DNA of 64,000 nucleotides, taken from WTFY01 sp011523795 (GTDB taxonomy: Bacteria > Pseudomonadota > Gammaproteobacteria > UBA4575). The position numbers were made by a program, and so were the translations under genes. Within the stretch, counting starts at the first letter, position 1, and each line of letters starts with the position of its first letter. The notes beneath the pieces are model-generated. The model saw only the letters and a list, made by a program, of their open reading frames with translations, searched no databases and had not been told where the DNA came from. Below, piece by piece: positions 39,647-49,367 of this stretch. The stretch covers positions 434,001 to 498,000 of the forward strand of contig OZ242278.1 in assembly GCA_965207475.1 (NCBI GenBank), read 5' to 3'.

Positions 39647-42208
39647 ATGGTCGCACGAACCCAGATTAAACACACCCCTATGATGCAGCAATATTTGCAT
39701 CTCAAGGCTGACTACCCGGATATGCTCCTGTTTTACCGTATGGGGGATTTTTTCGAACTTTTCTTTGAAGATGCCAAACGTGCAGCCAGATTGCTGGACC
39801 TGACACTGACTTCTCGCAACAAGAATGCAGCAGATGAAATTCCCATGGCAGGCGTACCCGTACACTCTATCGAAAAGCACCTGAGAAAGCTGCTGCGCCA
39901 AGGTGAATCTGTTGTGATCTGTGACCAGGTAGGTGATCCTGCCAGCGGCAAAGGCCTGGTAGAACGGAAAGTTACCCGGATCGTCACGCCTGGTACAGTC
40001 ACCGAGAACGAGTTGCTTGACTACGGTCGTGACAATTTCCTGCTGGCAATCTGCCAAGCCAACCAGTCTGCAGGGCTCGCCTACATAGACTTGAGCTCAG
40101 GTCGTTTCATACTGCAGACATGTGAAGGGCTTCAAGAACTCTCAAGTGAAATAGCTCGTATCCAGCCCGCCGAAATTCTGTTGCCTGAAAATGCCGCAAT
40201 AAATTTCAAGAATGGGTCGGTAGTCAAACGATTGCCCACCTGGCACTTTGAGCTTGACAGTGCCATTACAGCCTTGTGCAAACAGTTTTCCACACGAGAC
40301 CTGAGTGGTTACGGAAGCATGGAACACACCCTGGCAATCTCGGCAGCCGGTGCTGTACTCCAGTATCTCAAGGATACACAAAAGACGGCACTGCCTCACA
40401 TCAATGGGCTGCAATTGAAAAGAAACGAGGAATTCCTGCTGATTGACGGCATCTCAAGAAACAACCTTGAAATTGAGCAATCCACGAGAGGACAAAAATC
40501 CCATAGCCTCATAGGTGTACTTGACAATACAGTATCCGCCATGGGGGCACGCCAATTGCGTGCATGGCTTAGCCAGCCAACCAGAATACAGTCCATACTG
40601 CTCAAAAGGCATGCTGCAATTGAGCAACTCATTCAATTTGGTGAATTCGAAAACTTGCGCAATCTGCTGGCCAGGATCAGCGATATTGAGCGAATTCGCA
40701 GCCGTATCGCTTTACGGACCGCGCAGCCAAGGGACCTGGATGCGTTGCGCAAAACAGTAGGCATGGCCCCTTCGATCCTTCAGGCGCTCAAAGACTATAC
40801 GGAAGACTTGCTGACAGAATGCTCCGGTCTGCTGAGCCGGCATGAACACCTGGGTTCTGTTCTTGCTCAGGCATTGGTAGACGAACCCCCGGCTGTCCTC
40901 CACGATGGCGGAGTCATCAGGCCGGGATTTGATGAAGAGCTGGACAGGCTACGCCAGATGAGTGAAAACGCCAACCTGTTTCTGGTCGACCTGGAGCAAA
41001 AGGAAAAAGACGCAACCCGGATATCCTCGCTGAGGGTAGCCTATAACCGCGTTCACGGATATTACATAGAAATATCCCGCAGCCAAATAAACCAGGTCCC
41101 CGAACACTACATCCGCAGGCAGACCCTGAAAAATGCAGAGCGGTACACCACGCCGGAACTAAAACAGTTTGAGGATGAAGTGCTAAGCGCCAAGGAAAGG
41201 GCGCTACGATACGAAAAACATCTGTACGACAAACTGATTGACAAGCTGTCCCGGGAACTCGATACGATCCAGAACTGTGCCCAAGGACTCGCACAGCTGG
41301 ATGCACTGGTCTCGCTTGCTGAGCGTGCAGTTACGCTGAATTACGTGCAGCCCAAGTTTACAGGTGAAAACTGCATAAAAATCACTCGTGGCCGACATCC
41401 AGTCCTGGAGCAGGTCCAGGATGAACCGTTTACTGCAAATGACACTTTCCTGGACACTCAACACAAGCTGCTTCTCATCACCGGTCCAAACATGAGAGGA
41501 AAATCCACATATATGAGACAAGTGGCACTGATTACATGGCTTGCTTATACCGGCAGCTATGTACCTGCAGATTCCGCTTTAGTTGGCCCGGTTGATGCAA
41601 TCTACACGCGTATAGGCGCATCGGATGATTTAAGTTCTGGAAACTCAACGTTTATGGTTGAAATGACCGAAGCAGCCAAAATTCTAAACAATGCAACCTG
41701 TAACAGCCTGGTGATCATGGATGAAATCGGCCGTGGTACGAGCACCTACGACGGGCTTGCTCTGGCTTGGTCGTGTGCAGAACATCTGAGCATGGTAAAT
41801 GACTCCTACACCTTGTTTGCAACGCATTACTTTGAGCTCACACAGCTGCCGAAGCATTACGACAACATTCAAAATATTCACATTGATGCCATTGAGCACG
41901 ATGAAAACATAGTTTTCCTGCATGCAGTGAAAGAAGGTCCTGCAAACCAGAGTTATGGCGTGCAGGTTGCCAAGCTTGCAGGCATACCCAAATCCGTCAT
42001 CGCCAATGCCAAGCTGAAACTTAGACAACTCGAACTGTCTGGCTGTCAGAAAGACGAGCCCGAAAATGAAATGCAACCGGGGCTCCCACTGCAAGAGAGT
42101 TCTGAGCACCCGTTATTTGAATTTCTGGCAGCTGTAGACCCCGACGATCTCAGCCCCAAGGATGCACTTGAAATATTGTATAAACTTAAAGAACTTGTTA
42201 AACAATAG
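39647..42208 (+). CDS. mutS: DNA mismatch repair protein MutS
   Basis: An 853-residue ATPase. The mismatch-binding loop GDFFELFF has the Phe-x-Glu wedge (as F-F-E). The clamp and lever domains follow, and the C-terminal ABC-type ATPase has Walker A GPNMRGKST, the MutS signature DLSSGNSTFMVEM and Walker B LVIMDEIGRGTSTYDG. Length and domain order are normal. It recognises mispairs and recruits MutL, which is not in the window. Confidence 0.98.
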   Translation: MVARTQIKHTPMMQQYLHLKADYPDMLLFYRMGDFFELFFEDAKRAARLLDLTLTSRNKNAADEIPMAGVPVHSIEKHLRKLLRQGESVVICDQVGDPASGKGLVERKVTRIVTPGTVTENELLDYGRDNFLLAICQANQSAGLAYIDLSSGRFILQTCEGLQELSSEIARIQPAEILLPENAAINFKNGSVVKRLPTWHFELDSAITALCKQFSTRDLSGYGSMEHTLAISAAGAVLQYLKDTQKTALPHINGLQLKRNEEFLLIDGISRNNLEIEQSTRGQKSHSLIGVLDNTVSAMGARQLRAWLSQPTRIQSILLKRHAAIEQLIQFGEFENLRNLLARISDIERIRSRIALRTAQPRDLDALRKTVGMAPSILQALKDYTEDLLTECSGLLSRHEHLGSVLAQALVDEPPAVLHDGGVIRPGFDEELDRLRQMSENANLFLVDLEQKEKDATRISSLRVAYNRVHGYYIEISRSQINQVPEHYIRRQTLKNAERYTTPELKQFEDEVLSAKERALRYEKHLYDKLIDKLSRELDTIQNCAQGLAQLDALVSLAERAVTLNYVQPKFTGENCIKITRGRHPVLEQVQDEPFTANDTFLDTQHKLLLITGPNMRGKSTYMRQVALITWLAYTGSYVPADSALVGPVDAIYTRIGASDDLSSGNSTFMVEMTEAAKILNNATCNSLVIMDEIGRGTSTYDGLALAWSCAEHLSMVNDSYTLFATHYFELTQLPKHYDNIQNIHIDAIEHDENIVFLHAVKEGPANQSYGVQVAKLAGIPKSVIANAKLKLRQLELSGCQKDEPENEMQPGLPLQESSEHPLFEFLAAVDPDDLSPKDALEILYKLKELVKQ

Positions 42209-42317
42209 CCACCAGACCATGTGCAGCCAAATCGTAGTATAGTCTTGAACGGAAATTTGCCAGTTCACTGCTCGATCATCCTCACCCTGACATCTATCTT
42301 GCCCGCTCACTTTCTTC

Positions 42318-42641
42318 ATGACATTCGTTGTAACGGAATCCTGTATAAACTGTAAATACACGGAATGTGTTGAAGTGTGCCCTGTGGATTGCTTTCACGA
42401 GGGGCCCAACATACTGGTCATAGATCCTGAAGAATGCATTGACTGTGCGATGTGTGAAACCGAATGCCCCGTTAATGCCATTGTCAGTGAAGATGACCTG
42501 CCTGAACCACAACTTGAGTTTTTGACCCTCAATGAGCAGTTTGCCAGAAAGTGGCCAGTGATAACCTGCATGAAACCAGCATGCAAGGACGCTGAAAAAT
42601 GGAAATCAATCGAGAGCAAACGTCATTTGCTGGAAGAATAA
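42318..42641 (+). CDS. fdxA: 7Fe-8S ferredoxin FdxA
   Basis: A 107-residue ferredoxin with two cluster motifs: CINCKYTECVEVCPVDCF (3Fe-4S type with the CP) and CIDCAMCETECPVNAI (4Fe-4S). The C-terminal extension of about 50 residues is typical of FdxA. A general low-potential electron carrier in the cytoplasm. Its place after mutS is common in gammaproteobacteria. Confidence 0.95.
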   Translation: MTFVVTESCINCKYTECVEVCPVDCFHEGPNILVIDPEECIDCAMCETECPVNAIVSEDDLPEPQLEFLTLNEQFARKWPVITCMKPACKDAEKWKSIESKRHLLEE

Positions 42642-42666
42642 CCTTTAATCATCGGCACTGACAGGA

Positions 42667-43650
42667 TCAAGCAGGCTTTTCAGCAATAATGCATGCCCGC
42701 AACGGTGCGGCATACCCCTCGACGGTCTGGTGATGATTGCTTGGATTCAGTGCATCAGCAAGGGAATACCCCTTCATCCACTCTGTCTGCCGCTGCTCTT
42801 GAACCGTGGTCATGGTCTTGTCGACCAGCCTCGTTCTGATGAAACCGGCTGCTTTCAGCCAGGCACTCACCAGCTTGAAACTCGGTACCATCCATACATT
42901 TCGCATGTTCGCATAGCGCCCATCGGGAGTGAGCGCATCCGTGGCACGGCTCTCAATTATCAATGTTTCCAGCAGAAACTGTCCGCCCGCCCGCAACAGA
43001 CTGTACACCAGGTCAAGATGTTTTCCTGGGTGTCGTTGATGATACAGAACACCCATGGAGAAAGCCGTGTCAAATCCTGAAAGCAAGCCTGTAAACTCCT
43101 CGAGCCTGAATGGAAGAACAAATGCGAGATGAGGCTCAGGCAAGTATTTCTGCAGGGCTGAAAACTGAAATGCGTACCTCCAGACCGGGTCAATCCCCAA
43201 CACAAAAGCCGCACCGGCACCTTGCATGCGTAAAGTGTAGTAACCGTTGCTGCACCCGATATCCAGTACGGATTTCCCATGCAGGCTCTCCAGGCAAGGC
43301 ATGATGCGTGACCACTTCAAGTCACTCCTCCATTCAGCATCGATCAGAATCCCAAACACATCAAAAGGCCCTTTCCGCCAAGGACTCAAAGACATCAGGC
43401 CTCGTTTGAGCGCCTCGCCTTGCTGAACTGTGCAGTCTGTATTCCTGCCGATAACCGGTGCAGCCTGGTCCAGGTCCACAAACGACGGAGAAATATCTGG
43501 GAAAGACTCCGTCAGTTGTTTCCACTCTGAATAACTGCCATGGCCAGGATTTTCATATCTGGAACTCAGCTTGCCCATGAGCTCGGTCTCAGAGGCCTTA
43601 AGCTTTGTGCAACGCAGTGATTCAGCAAGACGCGAATGAAGAGAATTCAT
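42667..43650 (-). CDS. cmoB: tRNA U34 carboxymethyltransferase CmoB
   Basis: A 327-residue protein with the SAM-type motif LDIGCSNGYYTLRMQG (about 128-143), KRGLMSLSPWRKGPFDVFGI and GVLYHQRHPGKHLDLVYSLLRAGG. It uses carboxy-SAM made by CmoA to turn ho5U34 into cmo5U34 in tRNAs, widening wobble reading. It overlaps cmoA by four bases in the same operon. Confidence 0.95.
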   Translation of the reverse strand: MNSLHSRLAESLRCTKLKASETELMGKLSSRYENPGHGSYSEWKQLTESFPDISPSFVDLDQAAPVIGRNTDCTVQQGEALKRGLMSLSPWRKGPFDVFGILIDAEWRSDLKWSRIMPCLESLHGKSVLDIGCSNGYYTLRMQGAGAAFVLGIDPVWRYAFQFSALQKYLPEPHLAFVLPFRLEEFTGLLSGFDTAFSMGVLYHQRHPGKHLDLVYSLLRAGGQFLLETLIIESRATDALTPDGRYANMRNVWMVPSFKLVSAWLKAAGFIRTRLVDKTMTTVQEQRQTEWMKGYSLADALNPSNHHQTVEGYAAPLRACIIAEKPA

Positions 43651-44381
43651 TTGATTGCTATATAGGAGATGAAATTCAGGTACTTCATCAACACATAGAT
43701 CCTGGAAAAGCCAGCTCGCCGCAAACGTTCAAGATGATGCGTATCAGTATCCCGAACCATGACATTCTCCAAAGCCTCTCTCTTCTGGCTTATCTCGAGA
43801 TCGCTGTACCCCTGGGCAAGCTTGTAGCGATCATGCAGATCCTGCATGAATGACTCTTCATCAACCTGCTCATGCATGATCTTTTCCGATAGAAGCATTG
43901 CGGAGCCCTGGGTCATTCCTGAATATATCTTCATGAGGAGTGCATCACGCTTGACCGGGTCAATAAACTGCAATGTGTAATTCAGTATGACAAGGGATGC
44001 ATTCTCAATGCTGATTTCGCTGACATCACAGCATACAGGGTTGATCCTGAAGTCTCGATTCAGGCTCTCCAGTTTGCCTGCTAACCGCTGGATCATCACA
44101 GGTGAATTGTCCACTGCGAATATCTTGACTCTTTCGGGATACAAAGCCTCGGCAATTCCAAGGGATGCCGTTCCGAGCGAACAACCAAGATCGTATACGT
44201 GGGTGCCCTCGGAAACAAACCTCCGCGCAATGATCTGCAGGAGTGTGCCCAAAACTTCATAGCCAGGTACCGACCTGCGAATCATATCCGGAAACACGTC
44301 TGCAACCTCTTCATTGAACTCGAAGCCATGCACCTCAACCAGCTTGTCAGCGTAGATCCGATCTTTCTTGGGAGGAGACAT
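43647..44381 (-). CDS. cmoA: Carboxy-S-adenosylmethionine synthase CmoA
   Basis: A 244-residue enzyme: FNEEVADVFPDMIRRSVPGYEVLG and YDLGCSLGTASLGIAEA form the N-terminal half, with DNSPVMIQRL. It converts SAM plus prephenate to carboxy-SAM for CmoB. First gene of the cmoAB pair, stop/start overlap with cmoB. Confidence 0.95.
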   Translation of the reverse strand: MSPPKKDRIYADKLVEVHGFEFNEEVADVFPDMIRRSVPGYEVLGTLLQIIARRFVSEGTHVYDLGCSLGTASLGIAEALYPERVKIFAVDNSPVMIQRLAGKLESLNRDFRINPVCCDVSEISIENASLVILNYTLQFIDPVKRDALLMKIYSGMTQGSAMLLSEKIMHEQVDEESFMQDLHDRYKLAQGYSDLEISQKREALENVMVRDTDTHHLERLRRAGFSRIYVLMKYLNFISYIAIK

Positions 44382-44410
44382 TTCAGGCTTCCCACATGCC
44401 AGGCAAACGT

Positions 44411-46033
44411 TCAGCCGCTTTCAGACACTGGGTTATGTTCCCGGATAGCATGAAATCTTATTCGGGGCCACTTTTCTTCAACCATTTGCAGATTAACGCG
44501 TGTAGGAGCCATGTATACAAGCTCGTCACTATGGTCCATGGCAAGATTGGCTGCCAGCTTGTTTTTAAAAGCAAGCAACTCGACACTGTCATCACACACA
44601 ACCCAGCGAGCAAGCTGTACCTGCACAGGTTCGAACTCACAGTCTACATTGTACTCATGTTTTAACCTGTGCCGAACCACATCAAACTGCAGTGCACCGA
44701 CTGCTCCCAGTATCAGGTCATTGTTGACAATAGGCCGATACAGCTGCGTAGCCCCTTCTTCACAAAGCTGGACCAGCCCTCTTTGCAATGCCTTCAGCTT
44801 CAGGGGGACTTTAAGATGAACACGCTTGAATAATTCCGGGGCAAACTTTGGTATACCCGTAAAAACGAGTTTTTCGCCTTGCGTGAAGGTATCCCCGACC
44901 CGGATCGTGCCATGATTATGAAGTCCAATGATGTCGCCTGGATAGGCCCTTTCGATCTGTTCACGGGATGAAGCGACCAGGGCTAATGCATTGTTTACCT
45001 TTATATCCCGGTTCAGGCGGACATGCTGCAATTTCATTCCCTTCTGAAAACTGCCAGAACAAACCCTCACAAATGCGAGACGATCCCTGTGATTGGGGTC
45101 CATGTTGGCCTGTATCTTGAATACAAAACCGGTAAAGCACTCTTCATTTGTACACAACATTTTCGTTTCCCTGTCTGAAACATTAACTTTTCTTGGCTGC
45201 GGCCCAGGGGCAAAATCTACGAGCCTGTCCATCAGTTCCTCTATTCCAAAATTATTGATGGCAGAGCCGAAAAATACTGGTGTGAGTTCACCATTCAGAA
45301 AGGCCTGGCAGTCAAATGCATGGCTTGCACCACGTACCAGTGCAATTTCATCACGCAGTTCCTGAGCCATACTGCCTATCAATTGATCCAGAAGAGGGTT
45401 TTCCAGCCCTCCTTCAACCACCCTTTGCAAAGCACTACCATTCTGCCGCTTGTCATAAAGGCGAACCGAGTCGTTGAGCAGGTCAAATATCCCCTTGAAA
45501 TGCCTGCCCATACCCACTGGCCAGGTCACCGGGGCACACTTGATCTTTAACACACGCTCCACTTCATCCAGCAGTTCTACAGGTTCTCTGCCATCTCGGT
45601 CCATCTTGTTTATGAAAGTAATAATTGGCGTATTACGTAATCTGCACACTTCCATCAACTTGATGGTGCGTTCTTCAACACCTTTAGCGTTGTCGATAAC
45701 CATCAAGGCCGAATCGACGGCCGTCAATGTCCTGTAGGTATCTTCGGAGAAATCCGCATGGCCGGGAGTATCCAGCAAGTTTATAACGCAATCTTTGTAT
45801 GCAAACTGCATAACTGAGCTTGTGATTGAAATTCCGCGTTGCTTTTCCAGCTCCATCCAGTCCGACACTGCATAACGGGCCGTCTTGCGGCCTTTCACTG
45901 AGCCAGCCAACTGAATTGCACCGCCAAACAACAAAAGCTTTTCAGTAATCGTAGTCTTGCCTGCGTCCGGATGGGAAATGATCGCAAACGTCCGCCTCTT
46001 GTTAATCTGGTTAACGAAATCGGATTCACTCAT
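44411..46033 (-). CDS. prfC: Peptide chain release factor 3
   Basis: A 540-residue translational GTPase starting at ATG 46033 (MSESDFVNQINKRRTFAIISHPDAGKTTITE). G1 SHPDAGKTT, G3 DTPGHADFSEDTYR and G4 NKMDRDGR are intact. RF3 removes RF1/RF2 after peptide release. Upstream codons in the frame are not needed. Length is normal; it lies upstream of cmoA in the same direction. Confidence 0.96.
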   Translation of the reverse strand: MSESDFVNQINKRRTFAIISHPDAGKTTITEKLLLFGGAIQLAGSVKGRKTARYAVSDWMELEKQRGISITSSVMQFAYKDCVINLLDTPGHADFSEDTYRTLTAVDSALMVIDNAKGVEERTIKLMEVCRLRNTPIITFINKMDRDGREPVELLDEVERVLKIKCAPVTWPVGMGRHFKGIFDLLNDSVRLYDKRQNGSALQRVVEGGLENPLLDQLIGSMAQELRDEIALVRGASHAFDCQAFLNGELTPVFFGSAINNFGIEELMDRLVDFAPGPQPRKVNVSDRETKMLCTNEECFTGFVFKIQANMDPNHRDRLAFVRVCSGSFQKGMKLQHVRLNRDIKVNNALALVASSREQIERAYPGDIIGLHNHGTIRVGDTFTQGEKLVFTGIPKFAPELFKRVHLKVPLKLKALQRGLVQLCEEGATQLYRPIVNNDLILGAVGALQFDVVRHRLKHEYNVDCEFEPVQVQLARWVVCDDSVELLAFKNKLAANLAMDHSDELVYMAPTRVNLQMVEEKWPRIRFHAIREHNPVSESG

Positions 46034-46220
46034 TGGACGTTTTCCAGTCAAAAACCTGCTTCGAGCTCGATTGAGGATGGCTTGGCTTTACAGCACCCTT
46101 GTCATCATTGAACCTGTTCCTCGGAATCACAGGATAAATATCTGATTTACAAAGCTTCATAATGCGGGGACATGGACTGCAGCTATCGGCCACAACTCGG
46201 GTGTCGTGTACAGTCTTTTC

Positions 46221-46685
46221 TCAGAGTGATTTTGCCAGGATCACAGCGTTTTCACGCCCCACAGAACATGGGTAGTAGTTCTTGCGGATGCCGATCTCAT
46301 TGAAACCTTCCGAAAAATACAGTGACAAGGCATTAAAATTTGTTGTACGCACCTCCAGAAATGCCGTGTCAGCTTCTTGGCTACGTGCAAATGTGAGCAT
46401 CTGCCCCAGCAGATACCTGCCTTTGCCCTGTCCACGGCAATCGGGGTCTATACACAGATTCAGAATATGGCACTCCCTGACGGCGATCGACATCACCCCG
46501 TAGCCGACTACGGCTTGAGGGGTTTCCAGCACCCAGGAGGAATTTCCATGCTGCATACAGTCCAGGAATATCCCTTCTGTCCAGGGAAATTGATAGCTCC
46601 TCTTTTCAATATCGAGTACAACCGGCAAATCAATTTCAGCCATCAGCCGGCAAGCTCCCGCGAAGTGGTCCAGCGCTGTATTCAT
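46221..46685 (-). CDS. rimI: Ribosomal protein S18-alanine N-acetyltransferase RimI-like
   Basis: A 154-residue GNAT protein, start taken at ATG 46685 (an ATG at 46706 would add seven residues; neither has a clear Shine-Dalgarno). Typical RimI segments are EKRSYQFPWTEGIFLDC, HILNLCIDPDCRGQGKGRYLL (acetyl-CoA loop) and VRTTNFNALSLYFSEGFNEIGIRKNYY. It acetylates the N-terminal alanine of S18. Downstream of the glycosylase gene, the usual neighbour. Confidence 0.9.
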   Translation of the reverse strand: MNTALDHFAGACRLMAEIDLPVVLDIEKRSYQFPWTEGIFLDCMQHGNSSWVLETPQAVVGYGVMSIAVRECHILNLCIDPDCRGQGKGRYLLGQMLTFARSQEADTAFLEVRTTNFNALSLYFSEGFNEIGIRKNYYPCSVGRENAVILAKSL

Positions 46686-46733
46686 ACACTCAATTATAGA
46701 ACACACTACAGGACACGTTCAGGCCATGGTGTA

Positions 46734-47474
46734 TCAGCCGGGTTGACTCGGGTCTTGTGAATCCTTGATCCTGACAGCAAGTTTCAGATCTTCCCAGGCA
46801 CGACGTTTCTGCTGCGGGCTACGCAACAGATAGGCAGGGTGATAGGTGGCAACTACAGGTATGCCAGTATCCCCATACTGATGAGGTATGCCACGCAGAC
46901 GCCCTATAGAAGTATTCGTGTCAAGAAGGGCCTGGGCTGCAATTCTGCCCATCGCCAAAATGATCTTGGGTTGAATGAAGCTGATCTGCTGATGCAGGTA
47001 TGGGTGACAGTTCACGATTTCCTCTTGATGCGGGTCCCTGTTTTCAGGCGGCCTGCACTTGAGAATATTTGTGATGAAAACCTGATCACGTGTAAGCCCA
47101 ATCGCGAGAAGCATTTTCGTAAGCAACTGACCCGCCCTGCCCACAAACGGCTCTCCTTTACGGTCTTCCTCAAACCCGGGGGCCTCGCCTATAACAAGCC
47201 ACTCAGCATGCGGATGGCCTGTCCCGAAGACCGTTTGTGTGCGTGTACGGTGCAATTCACACAAAGTACATGCCGCGACCGTTTTCTGGAGGGTTTCCAG
47301 GCTGGCAGCCTCATCGACTCCCGCTGCGCCGGGTAGGTCAGGCTCCTGGTCCACAGGTAGAACAGTGCTGTCCTGCGCGGACTGTATCTGAGCAGAGCTT
47401 GGGCCAGATGATTTCAATTCCCACGCCTGAACTCCAATCCTATCCAGATAATACTGGCGCTTTAATCTATCCAT
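46734..47474 (-). CDS. Type-4 (Fe-S) uracil-DNA glycosylase
   Basis: A 246-residue protein. A divergent N-terminal third of about 60 residues is followed by the family 4 UDG domain: CTLCELHRTRTQTVFGTGHPHAEWLVIGEAPGFEEDRKGEPFVG (first Fe-S cysteines and water-activating motif), NILKCRPPENRDPHQEEIVNC (the other cysteines) and the closing VVATYHPAYLLRSPQQK. It removes uracil from DNA. The N-terminal third resembles the linker regions often seen when fused to DNA polymerase-related fragments. Placed before rimI. Confidence 0.92.
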   Translation of the reverse strand: MDRLKRQYYLDRIGVQAWELKSSGPSSAQIQSAQDSTVLPVDQEPDLPGAAGVDEAASLETLQKTVAACTLCELHRTRTQTVFGTGHPHAEWLVIGEAPGFEEDRKGEPFVGRAGQLLTKMLLAIGLTRDQVFITNILKCRPPENRDPHQEEIVNCHPYLHQQISFIQPKIILAMGRIAAQALLDTNTSIGRLRGIPHQYGDTGIPVVATYHPAYLLRSPQQKRRAWEDLKLAVRIKDSQDPSQPG

Positions 47475-47492
47475 CTATCGATGAATCTGTGT

Positions 47493-49037
47493 TCAGATGT
47501 CATGTTGAGGATGAGCCCTGGTTTCTGGAACTTCCAGCTTGTTCAATGCATGCAGGTAGGCTTTCGCTGACGCCAAAATGATATCCGTGTCAGCGCCATG
47601 TCCGTTGACGATCCTTCCGGATTTTTGCAGGCGGACTGTAACCTCGCCCTGGGCATCGGTACCCGTCGTAATATTGTTCACTGAATATAGCTGCAACTGT
47701 GACTGGCTGGTAACAATCTCCTCGATTGCACGAAATGTGGCATCGACAGTACCTCCGCCATTTGCTTCTGCAATTTTTTCCTCACCGTCCACCAACAAGG
47801 TGATTTTGGCAGAAGGAACCTCGCCCGTTTCTGATTGTGCTTTCAGTGACACCAGCTTGAAATATTCGCTTTTTTCATAACTTGTCTCGGACACCAGTGC
47901 ATGCAGGTCTTCATCATAGATTTCATGTTTCCGGTCAGCCAAGTCTTTGAAGTTCGCAAAAGCATGATTGAGTTCTTCTTCCGTATCAAAGGCCACGCCC
48001 AGTTCATGCAGACGTGTACGGAAAGCATTGCGGCCGGAGTGCTTGCCCAGCACGATTTTATTGGACGCCCAGCCCACATCCTCTGCCCGCATGATTTCGT
48101 AAGTTTCCCTGGCCTTGAGCACGCCATCTTGATGGATGCCTGCCTCATGGGCAAAGGCATTGGCTCCAACAATCGCTTTGTTAGGCTGAACGGGAAAGCC
48201 TGTTACGGTTGAGACCATACGTGAAGTCGGTACGATCTGCCTGGTATCCACGCCAGTAATGCAAGGGAATACATCTTGCCTGGTATGCACGGTCATGACG
48301 ATTTCCTCCAGAGAGGCATTGCCTGCCCGTTCGCCCAGGCCATTAATTGTGCATTCTACTTGACGCGCACCATTCAACACCGCAGAAAGCGAATTTGCAG
48401 ATGCCAGCCCGAGATCATTGTGGCAGTGGACAGAGAAAATCACTTTGTCCGAATCAGGAATATTTTCAATCAAGCGCGCAAGCAAATCTCCAAATTGATG
48501 TGGAATGTTGTACCCGACCGTGTCAGGGATATTGATCGTTGTCGCTCCTGCCCTGATTACATTTTCAATGACCCTGCAGAGGAAATCGAATTCCGAGCGC
48601 CCGGCATCTTCCGGGGAGAACTCAACATCATCAGTGTGCTGTCTCGCCTGCCTGACTGCAGCCACTGCCTGCTCAATGACCTGGTCTTCTGACATACGCA
48701 ATTTACGCTGCATATGAATGGGGGAAGTGGCAATGAATGTGTGAATCCTTGCAGACTCTGCAAATTCCAAGGCTTCACTCACGCGCTCAATGTCCTTTTT
48801 CAGTGCACGCGCCAATCCACAAACGGTGCTTTCCTTGACCACGCGCGCCACAGCACTCACCGCTTCAAAATCCCCGACACTGGCCATTGGAAATCCCACT
48901 TCAATGACATCAACCCGCATGCGCTCCAGTGCCTTTGCGATATGAATCTTCTCATCACGCGTCATCGACGCCCCGGGACTTTGCTCACCGTCCCTAAGGG
49001 TTGTATCAAAAACGATCAGTTTTTCTTTGGTAACCAT
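47493..49037 (-). CDS. leuA: 2-isopropylmalate synthase
   Basis: A 514-residue enzyme. It condenses acetyl-CoA with 2-ketoisovalerate, the first step to leucine. DTTLRDGEQSPGASM and the metal-site HCHNDLGLASAN lie in the TIM barrel (to about residue 270); the C-terminal regulatory LeuA dimer domain gives leucine feedback. A leucine-rich leader ORF precedes it (49141-49239), suggesting attenuation. It closes the conserved ilvN-ilvC-psd-pssA-leuA run, all on the minus strand. Confidence 0.96.
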   Translation of the reverse strand: MVTKEKLIVFDTTLRDGEQSPGASMTRDEKIHIAKALERMRVDVIEVGFPMASVGDFEAVSAVARVVKESTVCGLARALKKDIERVSEALEFAESARIHTFIATSPIHMQRKLRMSEDQVIEQAVAAVRQARQHTDDVEFSPEDAGRSEFDFLCRVIENVIRAGATTINIPDTVGYNIPHQFGDLLARLIENIPDSDKVIFSVHCHNDLGLASANSLSAVLNGARQVECTINGLGERAGNASLEEIVMTVHTRQDVFPCITGVDTRQIVPTSRMVSTVTGFPVQPNKAIVGANAFAHEAGIHQDGVLKARETYEIMRAEDVGWASNKIVLGKHSGRNAFRTRLHELGVAFDTEEELNHAFANFKDLADRKHEIYDEDLHALVSETSYEKSEYFKLVSLKAQSETGEVPSAKITLLVDGEEKIAEANGGGTVDATFRAIEEIVTSQSQLQLYSVNNITTGTDAQGEVTVRLQKSGRIVNGHGADTDIILASAKAYLHALNKLEVPETRAHPQHDI

Positions 49038-49140
49038 TAGTTCCTACTCACATAATTCCTACGAGTGAATACCTCGAATTAATATTCTTGGCTGAATGGA
49101 CGGAATGTGCGTTTAGCCTCGCCAGGTACGTATCGCGCTG

Positions 49141-49239
49141 CTACCGCAGCAGCAGAAGCAGGGAAAGGAAGCAAGCGGCATGCCCGGTATTACATCCGGG
49201 TAATAGTGCAAACTCAGCTTGTGCGGGAACTACTTTCAC
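49141..49239 (-). CDS. Leucine-rich leader peptide for leuA attenuation
   Basis: A short ORF of 32 codons from a GTG at 49239 to TAG at 49141-49143, about 100 bases before leuA. It ends ACFLSLLLLLR, six Leu in seven codons. A hairpin CTGCT/AGCAG (49138-49152) overlaps the Leu run and stop. This is the form of an attenuator leader: ribosome stalling at Leu codons would alter folding and raise leuA expression. The start is uncertain since no good Shine-Dalgarno is visible, and no T-rich terminator was found. Confidence 0.6.
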   Translation of the reverse strand: MKVVPAQAEFALLPGCNTGHAACFLSLLLLLR

Positions 49240-49367
49240 AGGGGCACTATACCCTACAAATTCACAATTTTCTAGAACTCCAGCTTCCACCTTAATTTTA
49301 ACAAATAACAGTCAAGCAATTTCCTTCATATAACAGCGCACAGGCAATGCCGGTAAAGTCAATCCTG

